Source of the DNA: Thozetella sp. PMI_491
Lineage: Eukaryota; Ascomycota; Sordariomycetes; Chaetosphaeriales; Chaetosphaeriaceae
DNA length: 64,000 nt
NCBI GenBank assembly: GCA_021432635.1
Contig: MU270036.1
Location: forward strand, 763,645 to 827,644
Direction of reading: 5' to 3'
The notes beneath the pieces are model-generated. The model had not been told where the DNA came from, did not search any database, and saw only the letters and a program-made list of their open reading frames with translations. Shown one piece after another: positions 33,846 to 44,529 of the stretch (positions are counted from its first letter, which is position 1; the number at the start of each line of letters is the position of its first letter). The position numbers and the translations under genes are program-made.

Positions 33846-36428
33846 ATGCTTCGCAACCGCTCGGCCCTTCCCGCCCTGCAGAAGACGTACGATGAGAGCT
33901 ATCTTACCTGTTCAACGGCTGTCTATTATGAGAGCCAGGTGAGTTGTCTATCGCCCCGGGCTTCGCGCGCCGAGGACCCACGACCGAGATCGAGGTCTGG
34001 CACTAACTACCGCGGCCCAGGGCAACGAAGATGAGGCTATGCGCTGCTGGAAGACAGCGCTCGACCAAATCCACGAACACAATGCGAGCAAGATACTCCC
34101 CAACTACGCCCCCCGCTCCGAGACAGAGAAGGCCCTAGTGGACAGCTTACGAGAACTGGAACTCCAGTGCAAGGAGCGCATCGACCTTCTCCAGGCCCTA
34201 CGCTTGTCCCGGCAAGCTTCTCCTTCGGCGCCAGGCACTCCCGATACGCTTAACCGTGCAACCGAGCGAGGCTGGATCGGTGACGGCACGATCCCTGCCC
34301 TGGCCTATACACAACTCTCCAAGCCTGGCCTTCCCAAACGACCCTCTTTTCCTACAAGGACATCGTCAGAACAGGCAGTCGTAGGAGGCAGCGGCGCCAG
34401 TCAACCTGCGGTGAGCCCACGCCCATCTTCGTCCTCGACAAGACCCCCTGCAGCGCCTAGCGCGCCGTCTTCCGAGCTCTGGTCGTCGCGCACCGCGAGT
34501 CCCGAGAGGCACACTATGCGCACTACTCTCCGAACGGGCAGAGCAGCGGCCAAGGCTTCCAACCTCGCCTCTCGGTCGGCAGCCGCCAAGCCGGCAGAGG
34601 GCCCCAGCAAGGCGGCCACCTTAGCTTGGGCCGCATTAGGGCTCGGGGATTTATCGAGGGGCAAAGGCAGTGACGGCCAGGCTGCACCGCCAGCTGTGCG
34701 ACCTCTCGAGGCACGATCATCGTCGGAGCGGTCAAGAAGACAGTGGGATAGCAACTCCCGAAGGTTGGTCCCGTCCCGGCCTAGCAAGTCCCTGCCAGAC
34801 CAAGAGCCTGCTCAAGCCGAGTCACCCCCGCTCGGGCATCCTGATGACCATACTACCCCTCAGCCTTTGTCCCTCTCGATAACCGCAGCCTCGAGTGCGC
34901 TAAGCTCTCGTGCTGCTAGAGACTGGACAGAAGTGCCGCCCACAGGCAGCGATCACGGCCTCGGACCTCGCTCCACCACCCCGTCACACACCATGCCGGG
35001 ATCAGCAGCTCAGGGCCAAGATTCGGCCCTGGGGTGGCCAGAGGGCGGCGACCATGACGGCGGAGAAACCAAGTCCCCACTTGGTACCGCTGCGGGCCCA
35101 CGGGGTTTCTCTGCCCGCCTCTTGCCCTCTCGCGGACCCAAATACACCCTAGATAACACAGACAAAAAGTTTGACTCGGCGCCGCACGGAGCTAGGCAGG
35201 CGCGCAAGGCACCTGGAACGAATGATCTAGTCCCTGGTGCCTCGGAAGCGGTATACAAATCTGAGCCCGACGCTTCTCGCCCAAAGGGGGCGAAACATCG
35301 GAAAGAAGAGTCTTCGCTTGTCGAAGATGACAAGCCACAGTCATCCGAAGACTCCCACGACGACGGCGACGCGGATTTATCGGCCGCCTGGAAGAAGCGT
35401 CGGGTATCGATACTCAGACATCTCCCCCCTGGGGTTGACGAGCACGCGGCTAAGCAGATTTTAAACGAGATCGTTGTGCAGGGAGACGAGGTGCACTGGG
35501 GCGATATTGCAGGATTGGACACGGCTAAAAACGCTCTGCGGGAAGCGGTCGTGTATCCTTTCCTCCGGCCTGACCTCTTCATGGGACTGCGGGAGCCGGC
35601 CAGGGGCATGTTGCTATTTGGTCCACCCGGAACAGGCAAGACTATGCTGGCGAGAGCGGTGGCAACCGAGTCTCGATCCACCTTCTTCTCTATCTCAGCC
35701 ACCAGCCTGACGAGCAAATACCTGGGCGAGTCGGAAAAGCTTGTGCGTGCGCTATTCTCCTTGGCGAAACACCTAGCCCCAAGCATCATCTTTGTGGACG
35801 AGATTGACTCGCTACTGTCCCAACGTTCCGGATCCAGCGAACACGAGGCGACCAGGAGGATCAAGACCGAATTTCTGATACAGTGGAGCGACCTCCAGCG
35901 CGCCGCTGCTGGGCGAGAGACTGTGGCTAAGGACAAGACCCGGGGTGACGCTAACAGGGTTCTAGTGCTGGCTGCCACGAATCTCCCATGGGCGATCGAC
36001 GAGGCTGCTCGGCGGCGTTTCGTAAGACGCCAGTACATACCCTTGCCCGAGTCAGAGACACGGGAAATACAGATCAAGACGCTGCTCCAGCAGCAAAAGC
36101 ACACATTATCGGATCAAGACATTGCCCAGTTAGTGGCGCTGACGGACGGTATGTCTTGCCGCCCTATCCCCTTTCTTCGCTGTGTGGTCCGGCTCACATG
36201 CAAACAGGATTTTCCGGCTCGGACATCACGGCTCTTGCCAAAGATGCTGCGATGGGGCCACTCCGCTCGGTGGGCGATGCCCTATTACATATGACTATGG
36301 ACGACATCCGACCTATGGAGCTCTCCGACTTTATGGCCAGCCTCACAAACATTCGACCCAGTGTAAACCGAGACGGCCTCAAGGCATACGAAGACTGGGC
36401 ACGGGAATTTGGAGAACGCGGCGGGTAG
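33846..36428 (+). CDS. SAP1: SAP1-like AAA ATPase with MIT-type N-terminus
   Basis: The protein belongs to the meiotic clade of AAA ATPases (Vps4, spastin, fidgetin, yeast Sap1). Exons 33846-33938, 34021-36148 and 36208-36428 join in phase to 813 residues. The first 65 residues are helical and MIT-like, completed by the join at [17 protein letters not shown]. Residues 70-500 are Ser/Pro/Ala-rich and probably unstructured. The ATPase core from about 520 has [16 protein letters not shown], Walker A GPPGTGKT (about 564), [12 protein letters not shown] pore-loop region, Walker [10 protein letters not shown] (about 620), sensor-1 [11 protein letters not shown], and the arginine-finger stretch [15 protein letters not shown]. 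The final join gives [20 protein letters not shown] and a Vps4-like C-terminus. The substrate is unknown. The yeast gene is also poorly understood, so the symbol is by similarity. Confidence 0.88.
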
Positions 36429-37017
36429 CTGGATTGCTACTACTGAAAATGGGATGATTGGCTAGCCGCCTATCTGTTTGCCATGCTCACGCTGTTCGAT
36501 GCAAGGCAGTGAACGCGAGGACTAGGCACAAAGCCCGGAGGCGAGATCTGAAACGAAAGGGGATGGGGAAGTCATGGAGGCTGCCACTGCGCACAACTAT
36601 ATTGGGGCAGGTCCGGGTAGCCGTGCAAGAGTAGACAGTATCCCATCCCTACCCGCAGAGCATTTGTAGTACATGACTACGGTCTTGACAGTACCATGCC
36701 AGCCTAGGCCAACCATGGCCTCATTGATTCGCTCTACGTAATAGAACAATTATCGTACATCACCCTAGGATGGGCTCAATCGTACCCATCCGCCACCCAC
36801 TAGGTCGTCTAAGGTTAGACTAATCGTGACCCGGAATGTACGCGACCGCGTCTACTTCGCTCCCTCGGGCCCTAGGCGACACCAGGTCCTACGGAAGCAA
36901 GCCCAAGCTTCATTGGGCCCTGGGTCTCGCTGACAGCGACCGCTTCCTGGGAAACAGCTGAACGTCTGTGGTGCTAGCCGTCAGTCCGCCTGACCCTCCA
37001 GCATGTTCCAGGACCTC
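36429..37017. other. Convergent 3' region AAA ATPase/uS17m
   Basis: A 589-base spacer holding two 3' UTRs. No feature stands out. Confidence 0.6.
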
Positions 37018-37555
37018 TTATCGAGCATCTGTTGAAGTCGCCTGGGAGGCAGTTTCAGCCCTCGCGGCTCTCCTCTCTAGTTTGGAAGCTTTCTCTTCGG
37101 CTCTGGCGGTCACTCGTTGCTCCTCAGTCGGGATTGGCGGCCGCGCCTCGATAGGTACCATGGCCGGGGCAATTATGCGTTGCAGTACGTGGCGCTTGTT
37201 CTTGGACGTCCTCCAGCCGGATGCTATGGCCACAATGTCGCCAGTCCGCAGTGAATCGTTGGGGTCGTGAACAAGGAGGGTCTTGGGCCGGTCAAAGTAC
37301 TATCGTGAGGGAGCGAGGAAGGGTCAGCACCAGCACAGGTGAGGGACAATAGAGTAGAGCTCTCTCGAGGCGAGATAGAGAAGGCGTATCTTAGCTCCGA
37401 ATCAGGTGGAGGTAGCAAACCTTTTTGACGCGACTATTCCAAGTTTGACCGCCAATGCGGACCTTGGCTGTCTTTTGCATAAGGCCGGCCGTGACGACAA
37501 CGCCGTGGAAGGTGCGGAATGCCGACTTGGCCGCCGAGGCTGCTTGTGTCGCCAT
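37018..37555 (-). CDS. MRPS17: Mitochondrial small-subunit ribosomal protein uS17m
   Basis: It binds 12S-type rRNA in the mitoribosomal small subunit. Exons 37555-37421 and 37299-37018 join in phase (121-nt intron) to 138 residues. The S17 core is seen as FHGVVVTAGLMQKTAKVRIG, NSRVKKYFDRPKTLLVHDPN across the join, and LRTGDIVAIASGWRTSKNKRHVL. A charged Ala/Glu/Arg-rich C-terminal tail of about 50 residues extends beyond the bacterial length, as is common in fungi. The N-terminal AAS/K-rich stretch could target mitochondria. A long AT-only block lies about 30 bases upstream of the start. Confidence 0.93.
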
Positions 37556-38796
37556 GGTTGCGCCGGGGCTCAGGAGTATCGACTGAAAAAAAATTTATAA
37601 TTTTTTTTTAAAAAAAAAATTAAAATTTGGTAAGAGTGTCCCTCCCTAGCGGAGCAATGCGTCTTCGAGTTGCTCTAGACGGGTAGCGCGGCTCGACCAG
37701 ACAATATCACGATATCGAGTATGAATTTCGTGCCGTCATTTGGCACGCGAAAACGAGGCAGGACCTGCCAATTTTTTTTTCTCTCTCGCCGAAGAGCACC
37801 CGCGTACCGAATATTTTCCGGAGTACCATCCGTCGCAGGAACAGCAACTAGGTACATGGTAGGCGCGGTAGTGTGAGTCGGTACTAAACAGGACTAGGCG
37901 CGGGGCCGCTTTGGTGGACTCGAAACTCAAATCCAACCTCGCCCGGGCGTGAATACCTGGGAGCCCCCAAAACTGCTCTTAGGTAGATAAAGTGTGTGTT
38001 TTCCAAGGCCCTCTTCTAGGCGTCATAATTAGAACCCAGGATAAAGTAACAGGCAGGTGGATATCGAGCATTCTCTCCGTTCTCGCCCTAGAAATTTTGC
38101 AATCTGTACGGAGTAGTGCTAAGGATGCTTGCCGCCCGTCCTCACTTTTGCCAAAACCTGACAGCCCCAAACCGTGTTTCGGCAACGGAGATCAGACACG
38201 GCATTGCCGTTTTACATCGCACATCAGGGTCCGCTGGATTGGAGGATATCATTTTTGTGTCATTGTATCACTATCACTAGTCTATCTCGTCAACCCTAAA
38301 GAAATACACCGGAAGAGCGAGTAAAGTGGGAGGGCAGGAGCGAAGAAAAAAAAAAAAGGAGCACGTTCGACTCGGCTTGCCCGGCGCTCGTGTCCAGTTT
38401 CCCTGTCCGTAGAGGTCTGACTGACGGCGCTTCCGCTTCGTCTGAACAACACCATTTCTCTGGCCCGGCGCCCCTCGTGCGATAGGAAGGAAATAAATGG
38501 AAAGAAACCAACGGCGTAACAAGAGGGACTACTACGAGCAGCTGTCCCCGGTTCAAACCCCCAATTCCCTGTCTCGTACCGTCTCTCTATGTACAATTAG
38601 TTCCGAACATGGTCCGCGTGATTTTGTGTAAGTAAATCCAAGTAGGAGGGGCCCGAAACCAATGCGTGCAGCAACAAGGCGGCCGGGCCTAGAGAAGAAG
38701 GGCAAGCTGAGGAATTGTCGAGCTGCCATGCCAGCCGAGAACCTTCACCGGCCAGAGAAGATAACAATGCTAACCCCGCATCACCACCTTACTCCC
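37556..38796. other. Intergenic uS17m promoter and secreted-protein 3' region
   Basis: Contains the AT-only block at 37585-37628, a 13-A run near 38345-38357, and a TACGGAGTA motif near 38106. No gene is recognised. Confidence 0.55.
37585..37628. promoter_or_regulatory. Poly(dA:dT) block upstream of uS17m
   Basis: Forty-four bases of pure A/T in alternating A and T runs lie about 30 bases before the uS17m start, in a GC-rich genome. On the coding strand it ends in eight T followed by CAG, which looks like a splice acceptor, but I found no matching donor upstream. A nucleosome-excluding promoter element is the simpler reading. Confidence 0.55.
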
Positions 38797-40247
38797 TTAA
38801 GAGACAAAGATACGACGCGACAGGCGAGCGAGGCGGGCTCCCTTCGCCTGGCCTTGCTGTCCCTGCTGTGCCTGCTGTCCCTGCTGTCCCTGCTGTGCCT
38901 GCTGTCCCTGCTGTGCCTGCTGTCCCTGTGCCTGCTTACCGGCTTGGGCCTGCTGCTGGCCCTGCTTTCCAGCCTGAGCTTGTTGCTGACCCTGCTGCTG
39001 ACCCTGCTGCTGGGCCTGCTGTCCCTGGGCTTGCTTTCCAGCCTGAGCTTGCTGGCCTTGGGCTTGCTGTCCAGCCTGGCCCTGAGCTTGGGCCTGCTGA
39101 CCCTGGGCCTGCTTTCCTGCCTGGCCTTGGGCCTGGGCCTGCTGGCCCTGCTGCTGGCCCTGCTTAGCGTTACCGGCTTGGCCCTGCTGCTGGGCTTGTT
39201 GACCCTGGCCCTGAGCGCTGGCACCCTTGTCGGTGTTGTTGCCGTTGGAACCAGCCCCTGCTCCGAGGTTAGTACCACAAGAGGCATGTTACAGTTTAGG
39301 TTCTAAGCACGAAACTCACCCGCACCGAGGTTGGCAGCTTGCTGAGCTTGCTGCTGAGCGGCCTGGCCCTTATCACCGTTGTTGGCAGCCTGGTTGACTT
39401 TCCCACCGTTCCCAGAGACGACGAATTTCTGGCAATCATCCTGGCTTCCACGCTGAGCAACGGGCATGATGACAGGTTGGTGGTTGGAGGCGGAAGTCAG
39501 GGTGCAGACGCGGTAGTTCCCGGCCGGGAGGCCGCCAGCGACAACGGCCGATAGGAGACCATTGCCGTTACCTGCATCGTTGATGCCCTTGAAGAAGGCA
39601 AACTGAGTTGGGTCGGGAGGCACCTGCGGGTTCAGGGACTTTCCAAGGTCTTGCACAGTGACGTGGGTGTGGCCGACAATGATACCGTTCTTGAGATCCT
39701 GCGGGGCGGAGTAGTAGGTCGCCACAGCGTTGGTGAAGGAACCAGCAGCAAGATTCGAGACCTGGACGGTGATGTTGAAGTCCTGGCCAGCCGGAATGTT
39801 GTCGTTGAACGCTGGGTTGAGGATCACAGACGAGATCATCTTGTCCTTGGCAGGGATCTTGCCCATGACTACAGAACGCATCGTCGGTTAGTACATACCA
39901 AGCAGCAAGCACAAACAAAGCCCCGGGGCGATGTGGAACTCACCGATTCCGTTGCAAGAGCCGGTAGTGATCTGGAGACCATTGGTCAAGGTCTGGCCCT
40001 GGCAGAAGTTGATAAAGTTGTTGTCAGACGTCGCAGAGGCGGCCTGGAAGTCCTCAGCACCCAATGCGGCCTGCCCATCGAGGCCCGAGGCCTTCTGGAC
40101 ATTGTTCGGGTCAAGAGCCAGGTTGTTACTGTTGCCTGCCTGGGCATTGTTGTTCTGGTTCTGGTTCTGGTTCTGGCCGTTCTTGTTGTTCTGGGCCAGG
40201 GCCAGACTGAACAGCGTAGCTGCGCGCAAGATCTTCCCGATAGCCAT
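38797..40247 (-). CDS. Secreted protein with conserved domain and Gln/Ala/Gly-repeat tail
   Basis: I recognise this as a conserved secreted protein of filamentous fungi without a named function. Exons 40247-39944, 39868-39320 and 39257-38797 join in phase to 437 residues. A signal peptide (MAIGKILRAATLFSLALA) precedes an Asn/Gln-rich stretch. The conserved domain (about 75-265) has NNFINFCQGQTLTNGLQ, two Cys near CNGIVMGKIPAKDKM, VQVSNLAAGSFTNAVATYYS, IVGHTHVTVQDLG, FAFFKGINDAGNGNGLL and YRVCTLTSASNHQPV. Residues 285-430 are almost only Gln, Ala, Gly and Lys in repeats such as QGQQAQ and QAGKQ. The repeat is a DNA minisatellite built on CTG/CCTGCTG-like units, so its length probably varies between strains. 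It ends SRRIFVS with no GPI-anchor signal. The antisense strand of the tail is also open but is a shadow. Confidence 0.8.
38850..39230. repeat. Imperfect minisatellite coding the Gln/Ala/Gly tail
   Basis: Repeats of 6-15 bases built from CAG, CAGGCC, CAGGGA and GGCCAG units run through the last exon of the secreted-protein gene. The most regular stretch is near 38860-38930, with a 15-base unit (GGACAGCAGGCACAG on the coding strand). The other strand is Leu-rich when translated, which explains a 214-codon open frame there. Confidence 0.8.
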
Positions 40248-42483
40248 CTTGATTCTAAGACCCACAAACGAGCAACTATGGCGAACGAACGAAAGAAGGC
40301 TCGGCTAGGAGGAGGAGGGAGGATGAGGGCGAGATGCCGAACGAAAGAGCGGCTGTCGACTCGAAGCTGCTGTGGATTACTACAAGGGTACTAAGGAGAG
40401 TAAATAACAGATGCACGGTCAACGTGATCTCTTCTTGACTGGCAAGACTGAAACAACAGAAAGCAGAAAAGAGAGAGTGACGAGAGTGGGAGGAGAAAAG
40501 AAGAAGGAAAGGGAGCCAAGACCGAGCCGGGCTGCTGAAGATGGAAAGATTATAAGAGGGCGTGAACGAGATAGAGGGAGGTTGTCTTGGCGTGGCGGGC
40601 TGGGCATGGGGGACTTCTTATTCCGCTTGGCAGAGGAGATCGGCCAGCCTGCCCGCTGCGAGATGCAGGTCAGGGCATAGGAAATGGAGATCCCGTAGCC
40701 GCATGGAGGTGTTGAAACTGGATGTGAGGAAGCCCCCGTCGCAGGGGTGGGAGCCAGGCCGAAGTGTACACACTCTGTGCCCAGCGGAGACTTGCCATCA
40801 AATCCCACCCCCCTCCTCCCCGAGACGCAGGGCCGCCCGAGGAACTAGGTAGGAGGCCGGGGGGTAAACTTTCCCAGCAGAATTCCCATGATCTAGGGTG
40901 AGAGCTGAGAGGAATCTTGGGAAGTACCTTACCTAGGGGATTAGAAGGCGAGTGCACCTAAACGGGCCCTTGCTCGTTGTACATGCCTCCCTCATGTCTA
41001 TAGTCTCTATCTTGGCACGGAAGCCCAGAACATAGCAACAGGTCTCCTCTTTCTAAAATCATTTTGTCTTTCTTATTTTAACCCCTCGTTTCCGACCGCG
41101 AGGCAGTTCGGACGACGTAGACACGGGTCGGGTTGCTGGGACTGTGCGCAGCACTTCCCTCCCCGTCCGGTCCCACCTACACTGCTGGAACCCCAGGGAC
41201 CGAAGTGTGCACTTCAATGCCCCGCTCTAGCCGAGAAGGAAGAGGGACGAGGAAGGGGGATTAGGAGGGGGACGCAGAGACAGACAGAGAGAGATAGAGA
41301 TTGTTGGGCTAGGCACCTTGGAGGTTGGTAGGCAGGTATCTACCTACCTTGGATGGCAACGGCCGACGCCGACCTTCTTTCCTCGACTGGACCTGTCTGA
41401 TGGCCGCTCTTCCGTGGGCGTCGCGTTAGAGAGACGCGACTGCCGGAAGTACAGATCCACCCAAACCTTCAGCAAGATAAGCTTCTGGGGCGCCCCCATG
41501 GGTGCTAGGAGCCCTGCACGAGACCGGATGACGTTGACGTTTGACTTGTGTTCCTGACATGACAGTTGGCGGCTCTACATGGGACTCTATGTACGTCCCC
41601 GCCTCCCCTTCCCCCAAGCATCCCACCGACCCAAGGTACAGGGGGTAGGCTGCAGACAGCTCGACAGTGCACGCACGGTACACGAGCCACGCACCCGCTC
41701 GTGTAATAGCTGCAGGAGATTGGGGGGCGGAGAGGATGGCAGAGTTGGACGCACTGTACGTGCCGCGCTCGGACGCAGTGGGTCTGGGGTCAAGCAAGCA
41801 GGGCCTGGTACGCGAAAAGAGCCTGAACCAGCCGAAACGAGTTCTGTTTTAGACTTGGAACGAAATGGCCAAGATCCGACTGTGCAGGTCAGGCTGGAGC
41901 CGCACGAATATTGGGAAATGTCACCCATGCCCCCTTTCCCAAAGGGAGCCAGACCCTCCTCCGGGGGCCGGGCTTCTACAATTAGCAGTCGAGGCAGTCA
42001 TCCCACCCCCTTGTCGTGTTCTGCTCAACTTGGGACGCCCTGGTGCCAGGATTAGGTTGCAAGGTTGCAAGTGCTTGACCGTCGTTTGTATTTCGGTAGA
42101 GCTTGCAACGCAGCATTCCGTGCCCGCCGCAGCACCCAGGCGTATCGGGAGAACAAGTCGAGTAGTCAACCCTCTAAAGCCTCACCGGACGTGGTGTAAC
42201 ACAGAAGGCAAGACAGGCGACGTCTGGTGATGACGAAGCTCCTCCGAGGTTCGCCGCACCGTGTATGCCTATTCATCAAGTGTCCCAACACACGCACCGC
42301 GCTTGGCAGCTCTCCACTTGGACAACCAAGACCGGCAGGGTCAACTTGACGTTTGTTTCCAGCCCAACTGCCATCTTGGCAGCGGGCAGACAAGGTCGTT
42401 GCCCCCGGGAGGAGGCGAGGGCTCCATTTCTGTTTCATGCCAAGCCCGGGCGTCTTCGATAAGCTTATCCGGAACGGAGCCCG

Positions 42484-42530
42484 CCCCCCCCCCCCTTCCC
42501 CCTTCCCCCTTCCCCTCCTCCCTCCCCAGG
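42484..42530 (+). repeat. Polypyrimidine tract (C12 then TTCCCCC units)
   Basis: Twelve C are followed by TTCCCCC TTCCCCC TTCCCC and more C/T, about 47 bases with no purine. Such mirror-like tracts can form triplex DNA. It is not next to a splice site. Confidence 0.8.
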
Positions 42531-43107
42531 AAGGTAGTGCCTGCATGTCTTTACATACCTTGTTCGGTACTCTGGTGTCCTAGCCCCTATCACCTCAGAT
42601 GCCACAGTACAACGGTGGCACCAGAAACACAGCTGCTGGTGTTGCAGGGAAGCCCGGATAGCATGTCGGCACTCCGCACTGCCGGTCAGGCGCAGCATGC
42701 CTCATTTGTCGTCATGGGCGAGATTGGTTCCTCGTGGCTTTACGTGCTTTGCACGGACTAGGAAACAAGGTGCTGAGGAGACTGGGCGTGATCTCCTAGC
42801 ATGCTCCGCACCGCTGCTACGTGCTGGTTTCCCAACCTTGGCGAAACGGCCTCCCTCTTCGTTCTCGTTACTATTACCTCTATGACCTACCCGTGATCTC
42901 CTGCAGAGTTGCTCACAAGAGTGCCTGTCGAGAGGGACCAAAAAAAAGGAAGAAGTTGGGGTGGGAAAGAGGGGGTGGTGGGAGGGTGAGCCGGTCGATA
43001 GACTCGGATTCCTGGGACACACCCTACCTCGAGGACGGACTCACTCCGTCCCTCCCAGGCCCGCCGCTGCCAGTTCTGTGCAGTAATCCGCACAATGTCT
43101 GTAACTA

Positions 43108-43131
43108 GCCTACTAGCATAGCATAGTAGGC
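43108..43131. repeat. Inverted repeat, 8-bp arms
   Basis: GCCTACTA and TAGTAGGC are separated by GCATAGCA. It lies in the large gap with no associated gene. Confidence 0.7.
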
Positions 43132-44433
43132 CTTCTGCTCCCGGAGAGACTTGACATGGGCCTGAACCTTGCCGCTGGGAAAGGAAGAAAAAAGTGGTCT
43201 GACTTTTCCTCTTACCCTTGCACCGGTTCGCAACGCAGCGCATCCCAGCCTCCTGGGCTGCCGGCCGCGTCGCGATTCACGACGGGGGAGGCGATCCGTT
43301 GTTGGGAACCAAGGTCACTCGACACCCTACTTGGCTCTCGGCGGGACTATGTTGCTAATTTGGATCTTCATGGTAACTCTCAGCGCCGAACCTGAAGCAC
43401 ATGCGGATGGGCAGATCAACGCAAACCGCGGCGCATACTGGCAGAGACGAAGCACACGGGACTGCGCTTCCTGCTCCCTGCGTTTCGCTGACCGCTGCTG
43501 CATCTGACACGGTGAAACGCCGATCAAGACCGGATAGCTCTGGAAGCGCCAAGACCCTGGCCCGACCAGCGGCGCGGAAGGCGCCCCATGACAGTCCGAC
43601 TCTGCAGTTGTTGGCTCACTTATTGGTCCTTGCTGTTGGCTCGTCATCCAGTGTCTGCCGGCCGTGACAAAAATGACCCCGCGGCCCCGAAGACAAGCGG
43701 GCCCCCTTCCACCCGGAGAATCGGCCTCTAAACCTGCTCCAGCCGACCGGCCCGGTCCATGCATGGCTCAAGAGCCCTTAGCCACCGGTGCACGGAATGC
43801 CTTCTTCGCCAGACGCCGAACGCACCTCCGGGCGTGCATCTTGGCCGTCACCCTGCCTATTGCAAGGAATGCCATGGGAAGATACGAATGCCTCTAGATG
43901 AGACCGCATATGGTCCTATACCTTGCTGTAATCCCACCTATCCTCCATTTAACGACGCCGACAATTCTAGTAGAAAATATAATTGGCCGGGATCTCGACA
44001 TGGCGGATACCACCACGGTGCTGGGTTCACAGTGAAATTGTCTCCGGCGCCTTCTCGGCAGGCGCGCTGACTACTGTACCATTCTTCCCGACACGTTCAC
44101 TCGTTCTATTCCTCTTGAATTATTATGTCCCTTTCAACGAATTTGATGGGCTGAAGAAGAAACCCCTCTGGTAGACCACCCGGCGGAGCAGTCGCCGCTA
44201 ATTTTACACTTGCAGACTCGGGGTGCCCAACACGGCAATAGCCGCTAGTACCACATGTGGTATCCATCCCCTCTCTTTTCTCGACTTTTTTTTTTCCATC
44301 TTCCTCCCCTTTCTTCTTGCCCTACCCCGCCTTAATCCTCTCTCTTCTCCCTTCTCTTGCATCCTCCGCAACATCCAGCAGTCTCCTTCGTGGTTTCACT
44401 ACTCACATTTGCTCTATTTTCTCGATAAACCTG

Positions 44434-44520
44434 GTATGACTCGCCCTCTCTCTGCCCGTACGAATTTCCGCTTGGCACCGGCAAGAGCTACAACTGAAAA
44501 ACTGATTTTCAAACACACAG
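44434..44520 (+). promoter_or_regulatory. Probable 5'-UTR intron of EMG1
   Basis: GTATGA at 44434, CTGATTTT-type branch region near 44502, and CACACAG ending at 44520, ten bases before the EMG1 ATG. Splicing would remove the ATG at 44436, whose 45-codon frame otherwise overlaps the EMG1 start. Confidence 0.5.
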
Positions 44521-44529
44521 GCCGCCACC

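Larger units (their letters stand above)
40248..44529. other. 4.3 kb divergent intergenic region
   Basis: The longest gap in the window. It includes a polypyrimidine tract (42484-42530), an inverted repeat (43108-43131) and TACCTA/AGGTAGG motifs near 41325-41350. All open frames are short, have no family resemblance and cross each other on both strands. The EMG1 leader with a probable intron occupies the last 100-200 bases. A non-coding RNA or an unrecognised lineage-specific gene cannot be excluded. Confidence 0.4.

Noticed and set aside
35010-36104. Minus-strand frame of 364 codons antisense to the AAA ATPase core
   Set aside because: The sense strand encodes an intact Walker A/B ATPase. 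The antisense frame is Ser/Arg-rich, as expected for a shadow in GC-rich coding DNA.
38515-38585. Possible tRNA (GGTTCAAACCC resembles a B box)
   Set aside because: No stem can be formed around the T-loop, and no A box or acceptor stem lies at the right distance.
38662-39306. Plus-strand frame of 214 codons, Leu-rich and membrane-like
   Set aside because: It is the reverse strand of the CAG/CTG-type repeats in the secreted-protein gene. Its Leu runs follow from the Gln codons on the other strand, and it has no homology that I know.
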